DNA from: Trebonia sp035571275
GTDB lineage: Bacteria; Actinomycetota; Actinomycetes; Streptosporangiales; Streptosporangiaceae
Assembly: GCA_035571275.1 (NCBI GenBank)
Contig: DATMKQ010000245.1
Coordinates: 1 to 60,457, forward strand
DNA: 60,457 bases
Direction: 5' to 3'
Shown: positions 27,601 through 35,298 of the stretch, piece after piece
Layout of the letters: the number at the start of each line of letters is the position of its first letter
Position numbering within the stretch: position 1 is the first letter of the stretch
Notes under the pieces: generated by a model
The model's database searches: none
The model's input: the letters and a program-made list of their open reading frames with translations, nothing else
Told to the model about the DNA's origin: nothing
Position numbers and translations under genes: made by a program

Positions 27601-27979
27601 GCGGCGGCTTCCTAACTGATCGAAGTCGGTCGCGAGCACGCGCCCGCCCTTGGCCGCCGACAAGCGATAAAAGAAAAAGAGCCGCCCGGCTGCCTGCGGT
27701 GCGCGCCCTCGGGTTAAACCTCGCTGGTAGCTCTTCGGCTCCAGCTTGTAACGGTGAGTTAAACGGCGGGCGGCAATCAGCGTGCTGGGCGACAAATCGC
27801 GCTACGGACGCGGAGAAAATCGACGTGCCTGCGCACGACAAGCATCGGGTCCGTAACACTCACCTCGCCAGGATCACACAGTTTTCCCGTGTCTGTCCAG
27901 CGTCGGTGAGCCATGTCACGGCCAACCACGTCACCGCGATCCCTATTCCGGTTTCGCCGAATTTTCATCGGTAAATTTC
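27601..27979 (-). promoter_or_regulatory. Leader region of the sulfur operon with possible attenuator
   Basis: About 380 bp upstream of sir. On the minus strand, AGCCGGGCGGCT followed by CTTTTTCTTTT (27670-27692) resembles an intrinsic terminator about 70 nt before the start codon. An upstream GGAGCCG could pair with GCGGCTC as an alternative fold. This would suit premature termination control of sulfur genes. I cannot assign a riboswitch class by eye. Confidence 0.4.
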
Positions 27980-28117
27980 TCAGCCCTGACGCACCCAGCT
28001 CAGCGGTGGTTCCGCCGCGGTCTCGGCGGCCTCGGGCGGCGCTAGGTGCTGGCAGTCGCACCACGTGCCACCCGGGCAGTCCTCGTGGCGCCGGTGACGG
28101 CAGCAAACGCAGATCAT
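27980..28117 (-). CDS. Cys-rich 45-residue mini-protein
   Basis: A short ORF beginning MICVCCRHRRHEDCPGG and continuing TWCDCQH. It has six cysteines and several histidines in the first 26 residues, a plausible zinc or metal knuckle, and a Pro/Ala-rich tail. The C-x2-C-x6-H-x2-C and W-C-D-C-Q-H spacing is reminiscent of small uncharacterised actinobacterial proteins. Its ATG overlaps, on the opposite strand, an upstream ATG of the phosphoribosyltransferase. Coding is supported by codon pattern and motif only. Confidence 0.6.
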   Translation of the reverse strand: MICVCCRHRRHEDCPGGTWCDCQHLAPPEAAETAAEPPLSWVRQG

Positions 28118-28157
28118 GGTCTTATTGTGCGCGCCGGGCGGGTATAAGAACCGCGAG

Positions 28158-28895
28158 ATGGCCAGCGCGTTCCCGGAGCACCGCGCGGCCGGGGTCGCCC
28201 CGCTGCCTTTCCCGGACCGCGCGGCGGCCGGGCTGCTCCTGGGCGAGCGGCTCAAGGAAGTTCTTCATCGGGAGTGCTCCGCGCCCCCCGTACTCCCCTG
28301 GCCCAGGGGAGAAAGAGCAGATTTTCCCGAACGGACCGTGGTGGCTGCCCTGCCGCGCGGCGGAGTCGCGGTGGGGCAGGAGGTGGCGGCGTCCCTGGGC
28401 GCCCCGCTTGAGGTACTCGTGACCAGGAAGATCGGCCACCCGGAAGAACCCGAGCTGGGGCTCGGCGCCATCGCGGAGGGCGGCGAGCCGGTCTTCGACG
28501 AAGAAATGCTCGCCCGGGTCGGGCTGATAGCCGGTGACCTGGCCGGGGTCGTGGCGAGCGAGCGGAGCGAACTGGAGCGCAGGGTGCTCGTCTATCGCGG
28601 CGGCCGCCCGCCGCCGGACTTCGCCGGCCAGCTGGTGATCGTGGTCGACGACGGGCTCGCGACCGGGGTGACGGCGCGCGCGGCGCTGCGCACCGTGCGC
28701 GCCGGCGATCCGGCACGCACGGTGCTCGCGGTGCCGGTGGCGTCCGCGCAGGCGGTGGAGGTGCTGAAAGCAGAAACCGACGAGGTGGTGACCCTGGTCA
28801 CACCCCGCCGGTTCCGTAGCGTGGGAGAGTGGTACGCCGAGTTCGGCCAGCTGACCGACTCCGACGTGCTGACGCTGCTCGCCGCTCCGCGATAG
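28158..28895 (+). CDS. Phosphoribosyltransferase family protein with repeat insertion
   Basis: A 245-residue type I PRTase. The hood and core are LPRGGVAVGQEVAASLGAPLEVLVTRKIG, and the PRPP loop is VIVVDDGLATGVTARAA. Homologues usually begin with a short helix (RAAAGLLLGERL) leading straight into VVLALPRGGV. Here about 25 extra residues lie between, encoded by a hairpin (TCCCCTGGCCCAGGGGA) and a dispersed-repeat copy read as DFPERTVVA. The insertion is in frame and the rest is intact. ATG 28158 is chosen from conservation; an ATG at 28116 is in frame. Substrate unknown. Confidence 0.85.
   Translation: MASAFPEHRAAGVAPLPFPDRAAAGLLLGERLKEVLHRECSAPPVLPWPRGERADFPERTVVAALPRGGVAVGQEVAASLGAPLEVLVTRKIGHPEEPELGLGAIAEGGEPVFDEEMLARVGLIAGDLAGVVASERSELERRVLVYRGGRPPPDFAGQLVIVVDDGLATGVTARAALRTVRAGDPARTVLAVPVASAQAVEVLKAETDEVVTLVTPRRFRSVGEWYAEFGQLTDSDVLTLLAAPR
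28311..28351 (+). repeat. Dispersed repeat copy inside phosphoribosyltransferase gene
   Basis: TTTTCCCGAACGGACCGTGG followed by TGGCTGCC agrees with the consensus through core and tail. It is maintained in frame (DFPERTVVAALP) and supplies the strand that enters the conserved PRGG loop. The hairpin at about 28302-28318 lies just upstream. Confidence 0.75.
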
Positions 28896-28912
28896 CGCTT
28901 GTCTAGGACCCC

Positions 28913-29212
28913 TTAGGCCGCGTTGGCGCGGCGCATCCTGCGACGGCGCTCGGCGGAGCGCTCGTCCTCGTTCAGACCGCCCCAAGTGCCGTACTTCTCG
29001 GGACGGGCAACGGCGTAATTGAGGCAATCGAGTCGAACCGGGCAGCTCGCGCAGATGGCCTTGGCCTTGCGCTCCCTGATGTCCCGCTCTGGCTGCCGCT
29101 CGCCGTCTGGGCCGAAGAAGAGCATCAGATCCTCGCCACGACACGCGGCAGCGTCCTGCCAACCCCAATTAGGGCGGGGAAGCATCGCCGTCTGCCTGCG
29201 CACCTGAGACAT
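28913..29212 (-). CDS. WhiB-family iron-sulfur transcriptional regulator
   Basis: A 99-residue Wbl protein. Four cluster ligands, Cys24, Cys54, Cys57 and Cys63 (C-x29-C-x2-C-x5-C), bind a [4Fe-4S] cluster. The turn GTWGG (75-79) and a basic tail ERRRRMRR follow. It binds the primary sigma factor and regulates transcription in response to redox or development. Which Wbl paralogue it is cannot be fixed by eye. Monocistronic, with its own 467-bp upstream region. Confidence 0.95.
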   Translation of the reverse strand: MSQVRRQTAMLPRPNWGWQDAAACRGEDLMLFFGPDGERQPERDIRERKAKAICASCPVRLDCLNYAVARPEKYGTWGGLNEDERSAERRRRMRRANAA

Positions 29213-29679
29213 GGACCAGTCACCTCATACAAAGTTGCTTTAGTCTTGCGTTACCCTTGCTAGTGGCTCGTTAGCACGCGAGCTCAGTACTGCGCGGTAA
29301 CTGCCGTTGATCATGCAACGCTCAACACCGTCATACTGTTCCCGCGCGCCCAAAAGGCGCGCCGAACGACGGTCACAGTGTTGCTTGCAGGCAGGCTGCC
29401 ACAGGCTGGCACGTGCACCAGACGCCTGCCCCATGGGCCTCGAAAGACGGGGGCAGGAAGCCTGCGGACTATGATGCCATCCGGCGTGGAGCCCGCGCAC
29501 GGCGGGGTGGCATTTTTCCACCGCGCGCCGCGACTTTTTTCTGTGCTACGCGCCGGTCTACCGCCCCGGGCGCGGTGAGGCAGGCTGCGGGCATGACCGA
29601 CCGGGACGACCACGTCACCGCGCGGCCGTGCCCCCAATACTCTGTACCAACTGGACAATAGCTTCGCTGGGGGGCCACC
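29213..29679. other. Intergenic region between whiB and Tyr-rich protein
   Basis: 467 bp holding the divergent promoters of whiB and the Tyr-rich gene. I see no conserved ORF, RNA or repeat family copy; only scattered short ORFs without ribosome-binding sites. Confidence 0.5.
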
Positions 29680-32001
29680 ATGGGCAGCATGTCAGCGTCG
29701 GACGCAGCTCCACTGCCCCGGCTCGGCGAGGTCTTCTTCGACGTACGCGGGAGTTCGCGCAGCATGCGTCTGAGCTGGTACGCCGATACCGGCATCGCGG
29801 TGTTCAGCATCTGGCAGGGCGGGACCTGCACCGGCACGTTCCGGTTGCCGATGGACGACCTGCCACGGCTGATGGAGTCATTGCAGCGCGGCATGCCAGC
29901 CGGGATGCAGGCGGACGTCCAGGGCGGCTACGGGAACGCGACCGGCGCGAGCCCGACCGCGGTGGCCGGCCAGCGGCCCCGGCTCGCCATCGGCGTAGGC
30001 CAGCCCGAGCCGTTCACCGGCGCGATGACCGCGCTCAGCGCCGCCGCCCAGCCCGCCGGGCCCGGCGCGGATTACGCCGCGCGGGACGGCTACGGCGTGA
30101 ATTACGGCGCCCAGGCCGGATACGGTGCCCAGCCCGGCTACGGCGCGGACTACGGCGCTCAGCCCGGCTACGGCGCGGACTACACCCCGCAGACCGAGTA
30201 CGGGTCGCAGCCCGGATACGCGGCGCAGCCCGAGTACGGTGCCCAGCCGGAATACGCGGCGCAGCCCGGGTACGGAGCGCAGCCGGAATACGGAGCGCAG
30301 CCCGAGTACGGAGCGCAGCCGGAATACGCGGCGCCCCCGGTGTACCAAGCCCAGCCGGAATACGGAGCGCACTCCGACTACTCAGCCCAACCGGAATACG
30401 GAGCGCAGCCCGAGTACACAGCGCAGCCCGAGTACGCGGCGCAGCCGGAGTACACAGCGCAACCCGAGTACACAGCGCAGCCGGAATACGCGGCGCCCCC
30501 GGCGTACCAAGCCCAGCCGGAATACGCGGCGCGGTCGGAATACCAGTCGCCGGACGGGTATGGGGCCCAGGCTCATCCCGATTCTGCCCAGCGCGACGGG
30601 TACGCCGCGCAAGCCGGGCGCGACACGCAGACCGGGTACGGCGTCCAGCCGACCTACCTGAGCGACTACCGGAACCGGCAGGTCGGCGCCGCCGGGGAGT
30701 ACGGCGCGCGGCACACCGAGGCCGGCCAGCCGGAGCAGAACGCGGATGCCGGACCCCGGCAGTACGAACAGAGTCACGTGTACCCGAAGGCGGAGCAGTT
30801 CGCGCAGGCTGACCAGTACGCCGACGCCACGAGGTACGCGGACAGCCAGCAATACGCCCGGCCGGAACAGTACCCGCCGACGGAGCAGGCCGCCCAGCCC
30901 GACCAGTACCAGTTCCCCCCGACTTACTCCCAGGCGCCGCAGTACGACCAGGCGCCGCAATATGACCAGGCGCCCCAGTACGACCAGGCGCCCCAGTACG
31001 ACCAGGCGCCGCAGTATGACCAGGCGCCGCAGCCCCCGCAACCGCAGGGTTATGGTTCGCTGTCGTTCCCCGACACGCAGGTGCGGATGTACGACGCGAA
31101 TGGCTACGACGAACAGGGCTTCGCGGCGCCCGGCCAAGCCGAGCACGTGCAGGCGGCTGGCCTGGGCCTCCCGGAGGGGAACTTCGGTAACCCCGCCTAT
31201 GGCGTCCAGGGCCAGACCGAAGCGGCTCCGGCGTTCCCGCCATCCGCCGTCGGCGCGCCGATGTCGCCGCAGCTGGCCGTGGCGGACCCCGCCGCGCAGC
31301 AAAGCCACGCGTCCGCGAACTTCCCGCACGCCTACCGCGAGCAGTCCGCCTATACGCCGCCCTTCCCGTCCGCGAACCCCCCAGCCCCCGCCGCCCCGAA
31401 CGACGGCGCGTACTCACCGGGCGCGGCCTACCCAAACGGGAATGGCTACCAGAACGGCAACGGTCCCTACCCCAACGGCTCGCACCCCAACGGCACTGAC
31501 TTCCTCAACGGGAGCGCGTATCCCAACGGGAACGGGTATCCCAACGGGAACGGGTACTCCAACGGAAACGGGTATCCCAACGGGAACGGGTACTCCAACG
31601 GCACCGCGTACCCGAACGGGTCGCCCGCCGCTGGTGAGCCCGCGTACCCCACCGAGTCGCCCTACGCGAACGGATCCGCCGGCGCCCCGCACCTCGCCGC
31701 GCCGACCTTCACCCCCTACGCCGATCCGTCGTATGCGGCTCAGTCCTACGGGGATCAGTCCTACCGCGAGCAGGGCTACGGGCAGCAGGCCTACCCGGAT
31801 CAGGCCTACGGCGACCAGGCCTACGGCGATCAGGTCTACAGCACCCAAGGGTCGTACGACGCAGAAGAGTCCTACCCCCGCCCGGCCGGGCCGAGCTTCA
31901 CGCCCGCCGGCCAGGGCGTCGGCGCCAGGGGGCCCGCGCCCTATGGCCCACCGCAAAATGGGCGGGATTCCCGGGAACAGAGATACCCAGGACCGCGTTA
32001 G
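29680..32001 (+). CDS. Tyr/Gln/Pro/Asn-rich low-complexity protein with conserved N-terminal domain
   Basis: A 773-residue protein. Residues 10-75 form an ordered domain (GEVFFDVRGSSRSMRLSWYAD, then VAVFSIWQGG-like and TFRLPMDDL) resembling a conserved actinobacterial domain of unknown function. The rest is low complexity: about 30 units of A-Q-P-E/G-Y (120-290), about six A-P-Q-Y-D-Q units (430-455), N-G-N-G-Y-P units (590-650) and Y-G-D-Q-A units (690-720). There are no membrane segments or signal peptide. Such composition predicts an intrinsically disordered, possibly condensate-forming protein. Repeats are imperfect at DNA level, so selection acts on amino acids. Confidence 0.82.
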   Translation: MGSMSASDAAPLPRLGEVFFDVRGSSRSMRLSWYADTGIAVFSIWQGGTCTGTFRLPMDDLPRLMESLQRGMPAGMQADVQGGYGNATGASPTAVAGQRPRLAIGVGQPEPFTGAMTALSAAAQPAGPGADYAARDGYGVNYGAQAGYGAQPGYGADYGAQPGYGADYTPQTEYGSQPGYAAQPEYGAQPEYAAQPGYGAQPEYGAQPEYGAQPEYAAPPVYQAQPEYGAHSDYSAQPEYGAQPEYTAQPEYAAQPEYTAQPEYTAQPEYAAPPAYQAQPEYAARSEYQSPDGYGAQAHPDSAQRDGYAAQAGRDTQTGYGVQPTYLSDYRNRQVGAAGEYGARHTEAGQPEQNADAGPRQYEQSHVYPKAEQFAQADQYADATRYADSQQYARPEQYPPTEQAAQPDQYQFPPTYSQAPQYDQAPQYDQAPQYDQAPQYDQAPQYDQAPQPPQPQGYGSLSFPDTQVRMYDANGYDEQGFAAPGQAEHVQAAGLGLPEGNFGNPAYGVQGQTEAAPAFPPSAVGAPMSPQLAVADPAAQQSHASANFPHAYREQSAYTPPFPSANPPAPAAPNDGAYSPGAAYPNGNGYQNGNGPYPNGSHPNGTDFLNGSAYPNGNGYPNGNGYSNGNGYPNGNGYSNGTAYPNGSPAAGEPAYPTESPYANGSAGAPHLAAPTFTPYADPSYAAQSYGDQSYREQGYGQQAYPDQAYGDQAYGDQVYSTQGSYDAEESYPRPAGPSFTPAGQGVGARGPAPYGPPQNGRDSREQRYPGPR

Positions 32002-32130
32002 TAGACTGTGGCCGGTGCGGCTAGGGTCCCCCGGGCCGCACTTAATATCGCCTTCGCGGAATACCGTTTGGCTGGAGCCGCGTCGTGCCTCTCGCCGAGG
32101 AGGCGACCTCCGCACCGGCCCGCGAGCTTC

Positions 32131-32160
32131 ACGGCCCGCGGCTTTTCAGCCGCGGGCCGT
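32131..32160 (+). terminator. Hairpin terminator
   Basis: A 12-bp perfect stem ACGGCCCGCGGC / GCCGCGGGCCGT with loop TTTTCA, followed by TGCTGTTT. It lies about 130 nt after the Tyr-rich gene. Confidence 0.75.
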
Positions 32161-32221
32161 TGCTGTTTCCTGGACCAGGCGTCCCGCACGTCCCACGCGT
32201 TCGCCCGGACCGGCTCGCGGA

Positions 32222-32244
32222 GGCAGATGAACGGGACATTCATC
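32222..32244 (+). repeat. Direct repeat flanking the IS, left copy
   Basis: GGCAG-A-TGAACGGGACATTCATC. It is repeated with one mismatch at 33876-33898 on the other side of the IS. The ACATTCATCTGGAT segment looks like the ACATTTATCC part of the dispersed family. Confidence 0.7.
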
Positions 32245-32249
32245 TGGAT

Positions 32250-33874
32250 ATAGCTTGCGTTTTAACCTCAGTTACGCATGAGGGCTGATACCAGGGTTAT
32301 GTGCGCTTAGCGGGATGTAACGGATGGTGTCGGTGTTGTGACGGCGTCCTCGAACCGCTGACAAACAGGTACGGCCGCCGCATCTTCGGAAGGTCCGACG
32401 AAAGATCTACCGGAGAAAGGCGACGACCGTGGTTTCTAGTATGGCGACTGGCCGGCAGTCGTGTCAGGAAAGTCAGCCGGCGGGCGGGAAGGCCCTGCGT
32501 GAGCTGGCGGGGTTCCGGCGAGGGATGTTCTGGTGCCTGTGGCGGCGCCCGGACGCGCTGTTCGAGCTGGCGGACGCGGTGCTGACGGCGGCAACGGTAC
32601 CGTCGCTGCCGTATTTAAGCCTGGAGCCGGGGTTCCGCCGCGGCCACGGCATGATCTACCAGTCGCTGGCCGAGGGCCGGATCGATGAGGACGCGCTGCG
32701 GGACCTGCTGGTGCGGTGGCGGCCGCGGGACTGGCCGCTGGTCTTCGCGATCGATGCTTCCACCTACCCGCGGCCGTGGGCGCAGACCAGCCCGGGGCGG
32801 GAGTGGCACCATCACGCCTGTCCGGGCAATCACGGCAAGGACGGGGCGGCGGTAGCCGGCTGGGCGTTCCAGTGGCTGGCCCAGCTGTCCTTCACGGCCG
32901 ATTCCTGGACAGCCCCGCAAGACCAGGTGCGGGCCGGCGCCGGGGACGACGCGACCCGGCAGGCCGCCGGGCAGATCGTGGCACATTCGGCGCGGCTGCG
33001 CGCGGACGGCGAGATGCGGATCCCGCTGTACGTGCACGACGCGGGGTATGACGAGGCGCCGCTGACCTGGGACCTGCGCGGGCATCTGCAGCAGGTGCAG
33101 GTCCTGGTCCGGCTGCGCAACGACCGGGTGCTCTACCGCGACCCGCCGCCGCGGATCCCCGGCCGGCCAGGCCGGCCCCGCAAACACGGCTCGGGTGCCG
33201 ACCGGTTCGAGTGCAAGAACCCCGCCACCTGGGGACCCCCGGACCAGGAACTGTCCCTGTGCGACGACCGGTACGGGCAGGTCAGCGTCATGTCCTGGAG
33301 CGGGCTGCACCCCAAGCTGTTCTGCCGCGGCCGGTTCGCCGGCTTCGCCGAACCGCCCGTCATCAAATCCCATATCATCCGCGTCACCGTCACCGTGCTG
33401 CCCAACGGCCGCAAGGTCCCCGGGCCGCTATGGCTGTGGTGGGCCGGCCCGGGCACCCCGGACCTGGACCTGATCTGGCGCGCCTACCTGCACCGCTTCG
33501 ACATCGAACACACGTTCAGGCTCGCCAAGACCACCCTGGGCTGGGACAAGGCCGCGCTCCGCGACCCGGCTCAGGTATCGCGCTGGACCTGGCTCATCAT
33601 CGCCGCGATCACCCAGTTGCGGCTGGCCCGGCCGGTTGCCGAAGACCACCGGCAACGCTGGGAACGCCGCCGCAAGCGCGGGAAACTCACACCCGGCCGG
33701 GTACGCCGGGATTTTCATCGCCTGATCGCGCTGACCGGCACGCCAGCCAACCCGCCAAAACCCTCCAAGGCAGGCCCCGGACGGCCCAAAGGACGAACCA
33801 GCCCCCCCGCGACCAGGTATCCCGTCATCAAGAAAGCCGCCTGATGTCACGTAAGCGGTTAAAACGCAAGCTAT
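32250..33874 (+). mobile_element. Insertion sequence (DDE transposase), IS4/IS701-like
   Basis: About 1.6 kb bounded by 18-bp perfect terminal inverted repeats, ATAGCTTGCGTTTTAACC at 32250-32267 and its complement at 33857-33874, with one transposase gene. A short degenerate extension (TTACG/CGTAA) continues inward. No simple short target duplication is visible. Instead 23-bp direct repeats lie just outside. Confidence 0.85.
32429..33844 (+). CDS. DDE transposase of the insertion sequence
   Basis: A 471-residue transposase. The DDE triad is visible as FAIDASTYPRPW (first D), VHDAGYDEAP (second D) and the YREK-like segment RFDIEHTFRLAKTTLGW (E). A typical basic C-terminus RRRKRGK follows. It cuts and pastes the element using the 18-bp ends. 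The GTG start is preceded by GGAGAAAGG. The frame is intact, so the element could still be active. The closest family I recall is the large actinobacterial IS701-like (NF041680-type) group. Confidence 0.9.
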   Translation: MVSSMATGRQSCQESQPAGGKALRELAGFRRGMFWCLWRRPDALFELADAVLTAATVPSLPYLSLEPGFRRGHGMIYQSLAEGRIDEDALRDLLVRWRPRDWPLVFAIDASTYPRPWAQTSPGREWHHHACPGNHGKDGAAVAGWAFQWLAQLSFTADSWTAPQDQVRAGAGDDATRQAAGQIVAHSARLRADGEMRIPLYVHDAGYDEAPLTWDLRGHLQQVQVLVRLRNDRVLYRDPPPRIPGRPGRPRKHGSGADRFECKNPATWGPPDQELSLCDDRYGQVSVMSWSGLHPKLFCRGRFAGFAEPPVIKSHIIRVTVTVLPNGRKVPGPLWLWWAGPGTPDLDLIWRAYLHRFDIEHTFRLAKTTLGWDKAALRDPAQVSRWTWLIIAAITQLRLARPVAEDHRQRWERRRKRGKLTPGRVRRDFHRLIALTGTPANPPKPSKAGPGRPKGRTSPPATRYPVIKKAA

Positions 33875-33875
33875 T

Positions 33876-33898
33876 GGCAGCTGAACGGGACATTCATC
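33876..33898 (+). repeat. Direct repeat flanking the IS, right copy
   Basis: Second copy of GGCAG-C-TGAACGGGACATTCATC, in the same orientation as the left copy. A further related segment, TATATCCGGACATAG, follows at about 33927. Confidence 0.7.
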
Positions 33899-33983
33899 CG
33901 GGCACAGTAGCTGCCGGCAAGGAGGTATATCCGGACATAGCCCGCAAATCGGTCGGCCACCCTTTCACAGCCTGCCAGGGAAT

Positions 33984-34107
33984 GGCGCCCGGGCAGGGCA
34001 AGGCGCCCGGGCAGGGCAAGGCGCCCGGGCAGGGCAAGGCGCCCGGCAGGGCAAGGCGCCCGGGCAGGGCAAGGCGCCCGGCAGGGCAAGGCGCCCGGGC
34101 AGGGCAA
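33984..34107 (+). repeat. 18-bp minisatellite, seven units
   Basis: Head-to-tail units of GGCGCCCGGGCAGGGCAA. Five units are 18 bp and two lack one G (17 bp). It lies between the IS and the alcohol dehydrogenase stop codon, in the region 33899-34137 that has no gene. Confidence 0.9.
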
Positions 34108-34137
34108 GGCGCTCGAGCGCCGCGTCGATAGCCGGAA

Positions 34138-35268
34138 CTAGTGTTCGTGGACGATTACGCCGCGGATGTTCTTGCCGTCGTTCATGTCCTGGTACGCCTG
34201 GTTCACCTGGTCAAGCGTGTACTTGCGGGTGACCAGCTCGTCCAGCTTGAGCTGGCCGGACTTGTACAGGCCTAGCAGCATCGGGATGTCGTACAGCGGG
34301 TTGCTGTCGCCGAACAGCGCGCCCCGGATCTGGCGGTGGTAGCCGATCAGCATGCCGGCGTGCACGTGCACGGCGCGCTCGTTGATGTGGCCGACCGCTG
34401 TGATCGTCACCTTGCCGCCCTTGCCGGTCATCAACACCGCGGCCTGCACCATCTCCTCGGTGACCGCGCCGGGCGTCATGATCACGTGGTCGGCGAGCTG
34501 GCCCCAGGTGGTCTCGACCACGAACTCGTGCGCCTCCTTGGCGGTAGCGAACGCGTGCGTGGCGCCGAACACGGTGGTGGCCATCTCCCGCTTGAATTCC
34601 ACGGGATCCACCACGACCACGTTCTTGGCCCCGGCGAACCTGGCGCCCTGTACCGCGTTGCTGCCCACGCCGCCGGAGCCGAAGATCACCACGGTGTCGC
34701 CGGCCCGCACCTCGGCGGCGTGCACCGCCGATCCGAAGCCGGTCGGCACGCCGCAGCCCACCAGGCACAGGATCTCCCACGGGATGTCCAGGAAGTCCTC
34801 ACGCAGCGGCACGGTGGCCCACTCAGAGACGACCGCGTACTGGGAGAAGGTGCCGAGCGTGCAGAAGCCGCCGATGTCCGTGTCGCCCTCGTGGAAGCGC
34901 CACGTGCCGTCCTCGAACATGCCGGTACCGGCGTTGAGGCCCTTCACGCACATGTTCGAGTGCCCGGTCGAGCACGGCCGGCAGGCGCCGCAGGCCGGAA
35001 TGTACGAGCAGACGATCTTGTCACCCGGCTTGACGCGCCGCACGCCGGGGCCGACCGACTCGACGATGCCGGCGCCCTCGTGGCCGCCCACGACCGGCAG
35101 CCGGATCGGAGCGTCGCCGGTGGTGATGTGGTCATCGGAATGGCAGAGCCCGGCGGCCATCATCTTGACCCTGACCTCGTGCGCCTTTGGCTCATCGAGT
35201 CGCAGGTCGACGATCTCCCAGCCGACGTGCGGGGCACGGGCGATGGCGGCGCGGGTGGTGATGCTCAT
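34138..35268 (-). CDS. NDMA-dependent alcohol dehydrogenase, copy A
   Basis: A 376-residue zinc alcohol dehydrogenase of the actinobacterial NDMA-dependent class, which keeps NAD(H) bound and passes electrons to an unusual acceptor. Catalytic zinc: GLCHSDDH (Cys), GGHEGAGIVE (His-Glu). Structural zinc: four Cys in CGACRPC...MC. Rossmann fold: VVIFGSGGVGSNAVQGARFAGAKNVVVVDPVEFKR with an Asp suited to NAD. It is followed upstream on the same strand by a paralogue 30 nt away, so both are co-transcribed. Confidence 0.92.
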   Translation of the reverse strand: MSITTRAAIARAPHVGWEIVDLRLDEPKAHEVRVKMMAAGLCHSDDHITTGDAPIRLPVVGGHEGAGIVESVGPGVRRVKPGDKIVCSYIPACGACRPCSTGHSNMCVKGLNAGTGMFEDGTWRFHEGDTDIGGFCTLGTFSQYAVVSEWATVPLREDFLDIPWEILCLVGCGVPTGFGSAVHAAEVRAGDTVVIFGSGGVGSNAVQGARFAGAKNVVVVDPVEFKREMATTVFGATHAFATAKEAHEFVVETTWGQLADHVIMTPGAVTEEMVQAAVLMTGKGGKVTITAVGHINERAVHVHAGMLIGYHRQIRGALFGDSNPLYDIPMLLGLYKSGQLKLDELVTRKYTLDQVNQAYQDMNDGKNIRGVIVHEH

Positions 35269-35298
35269 CTTCTGCGGTTCCCTTCCTTCGCCACCGGA

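Noticed and set aside
27700..27860. Possible Cys-containing leader peptide (RCLSCAG) before the sulfur operon
   Set aside because: Only two Cys codons, no ribosome-binding site, and no obvious link with the terminator-like stem.
30100..31000. Short periodic repeats (about 15 nt) resembling a satellite
   Set aside because: They vary at third positions but keep the amino-acid pattern AQPEY, so they belong to a coding sequence.
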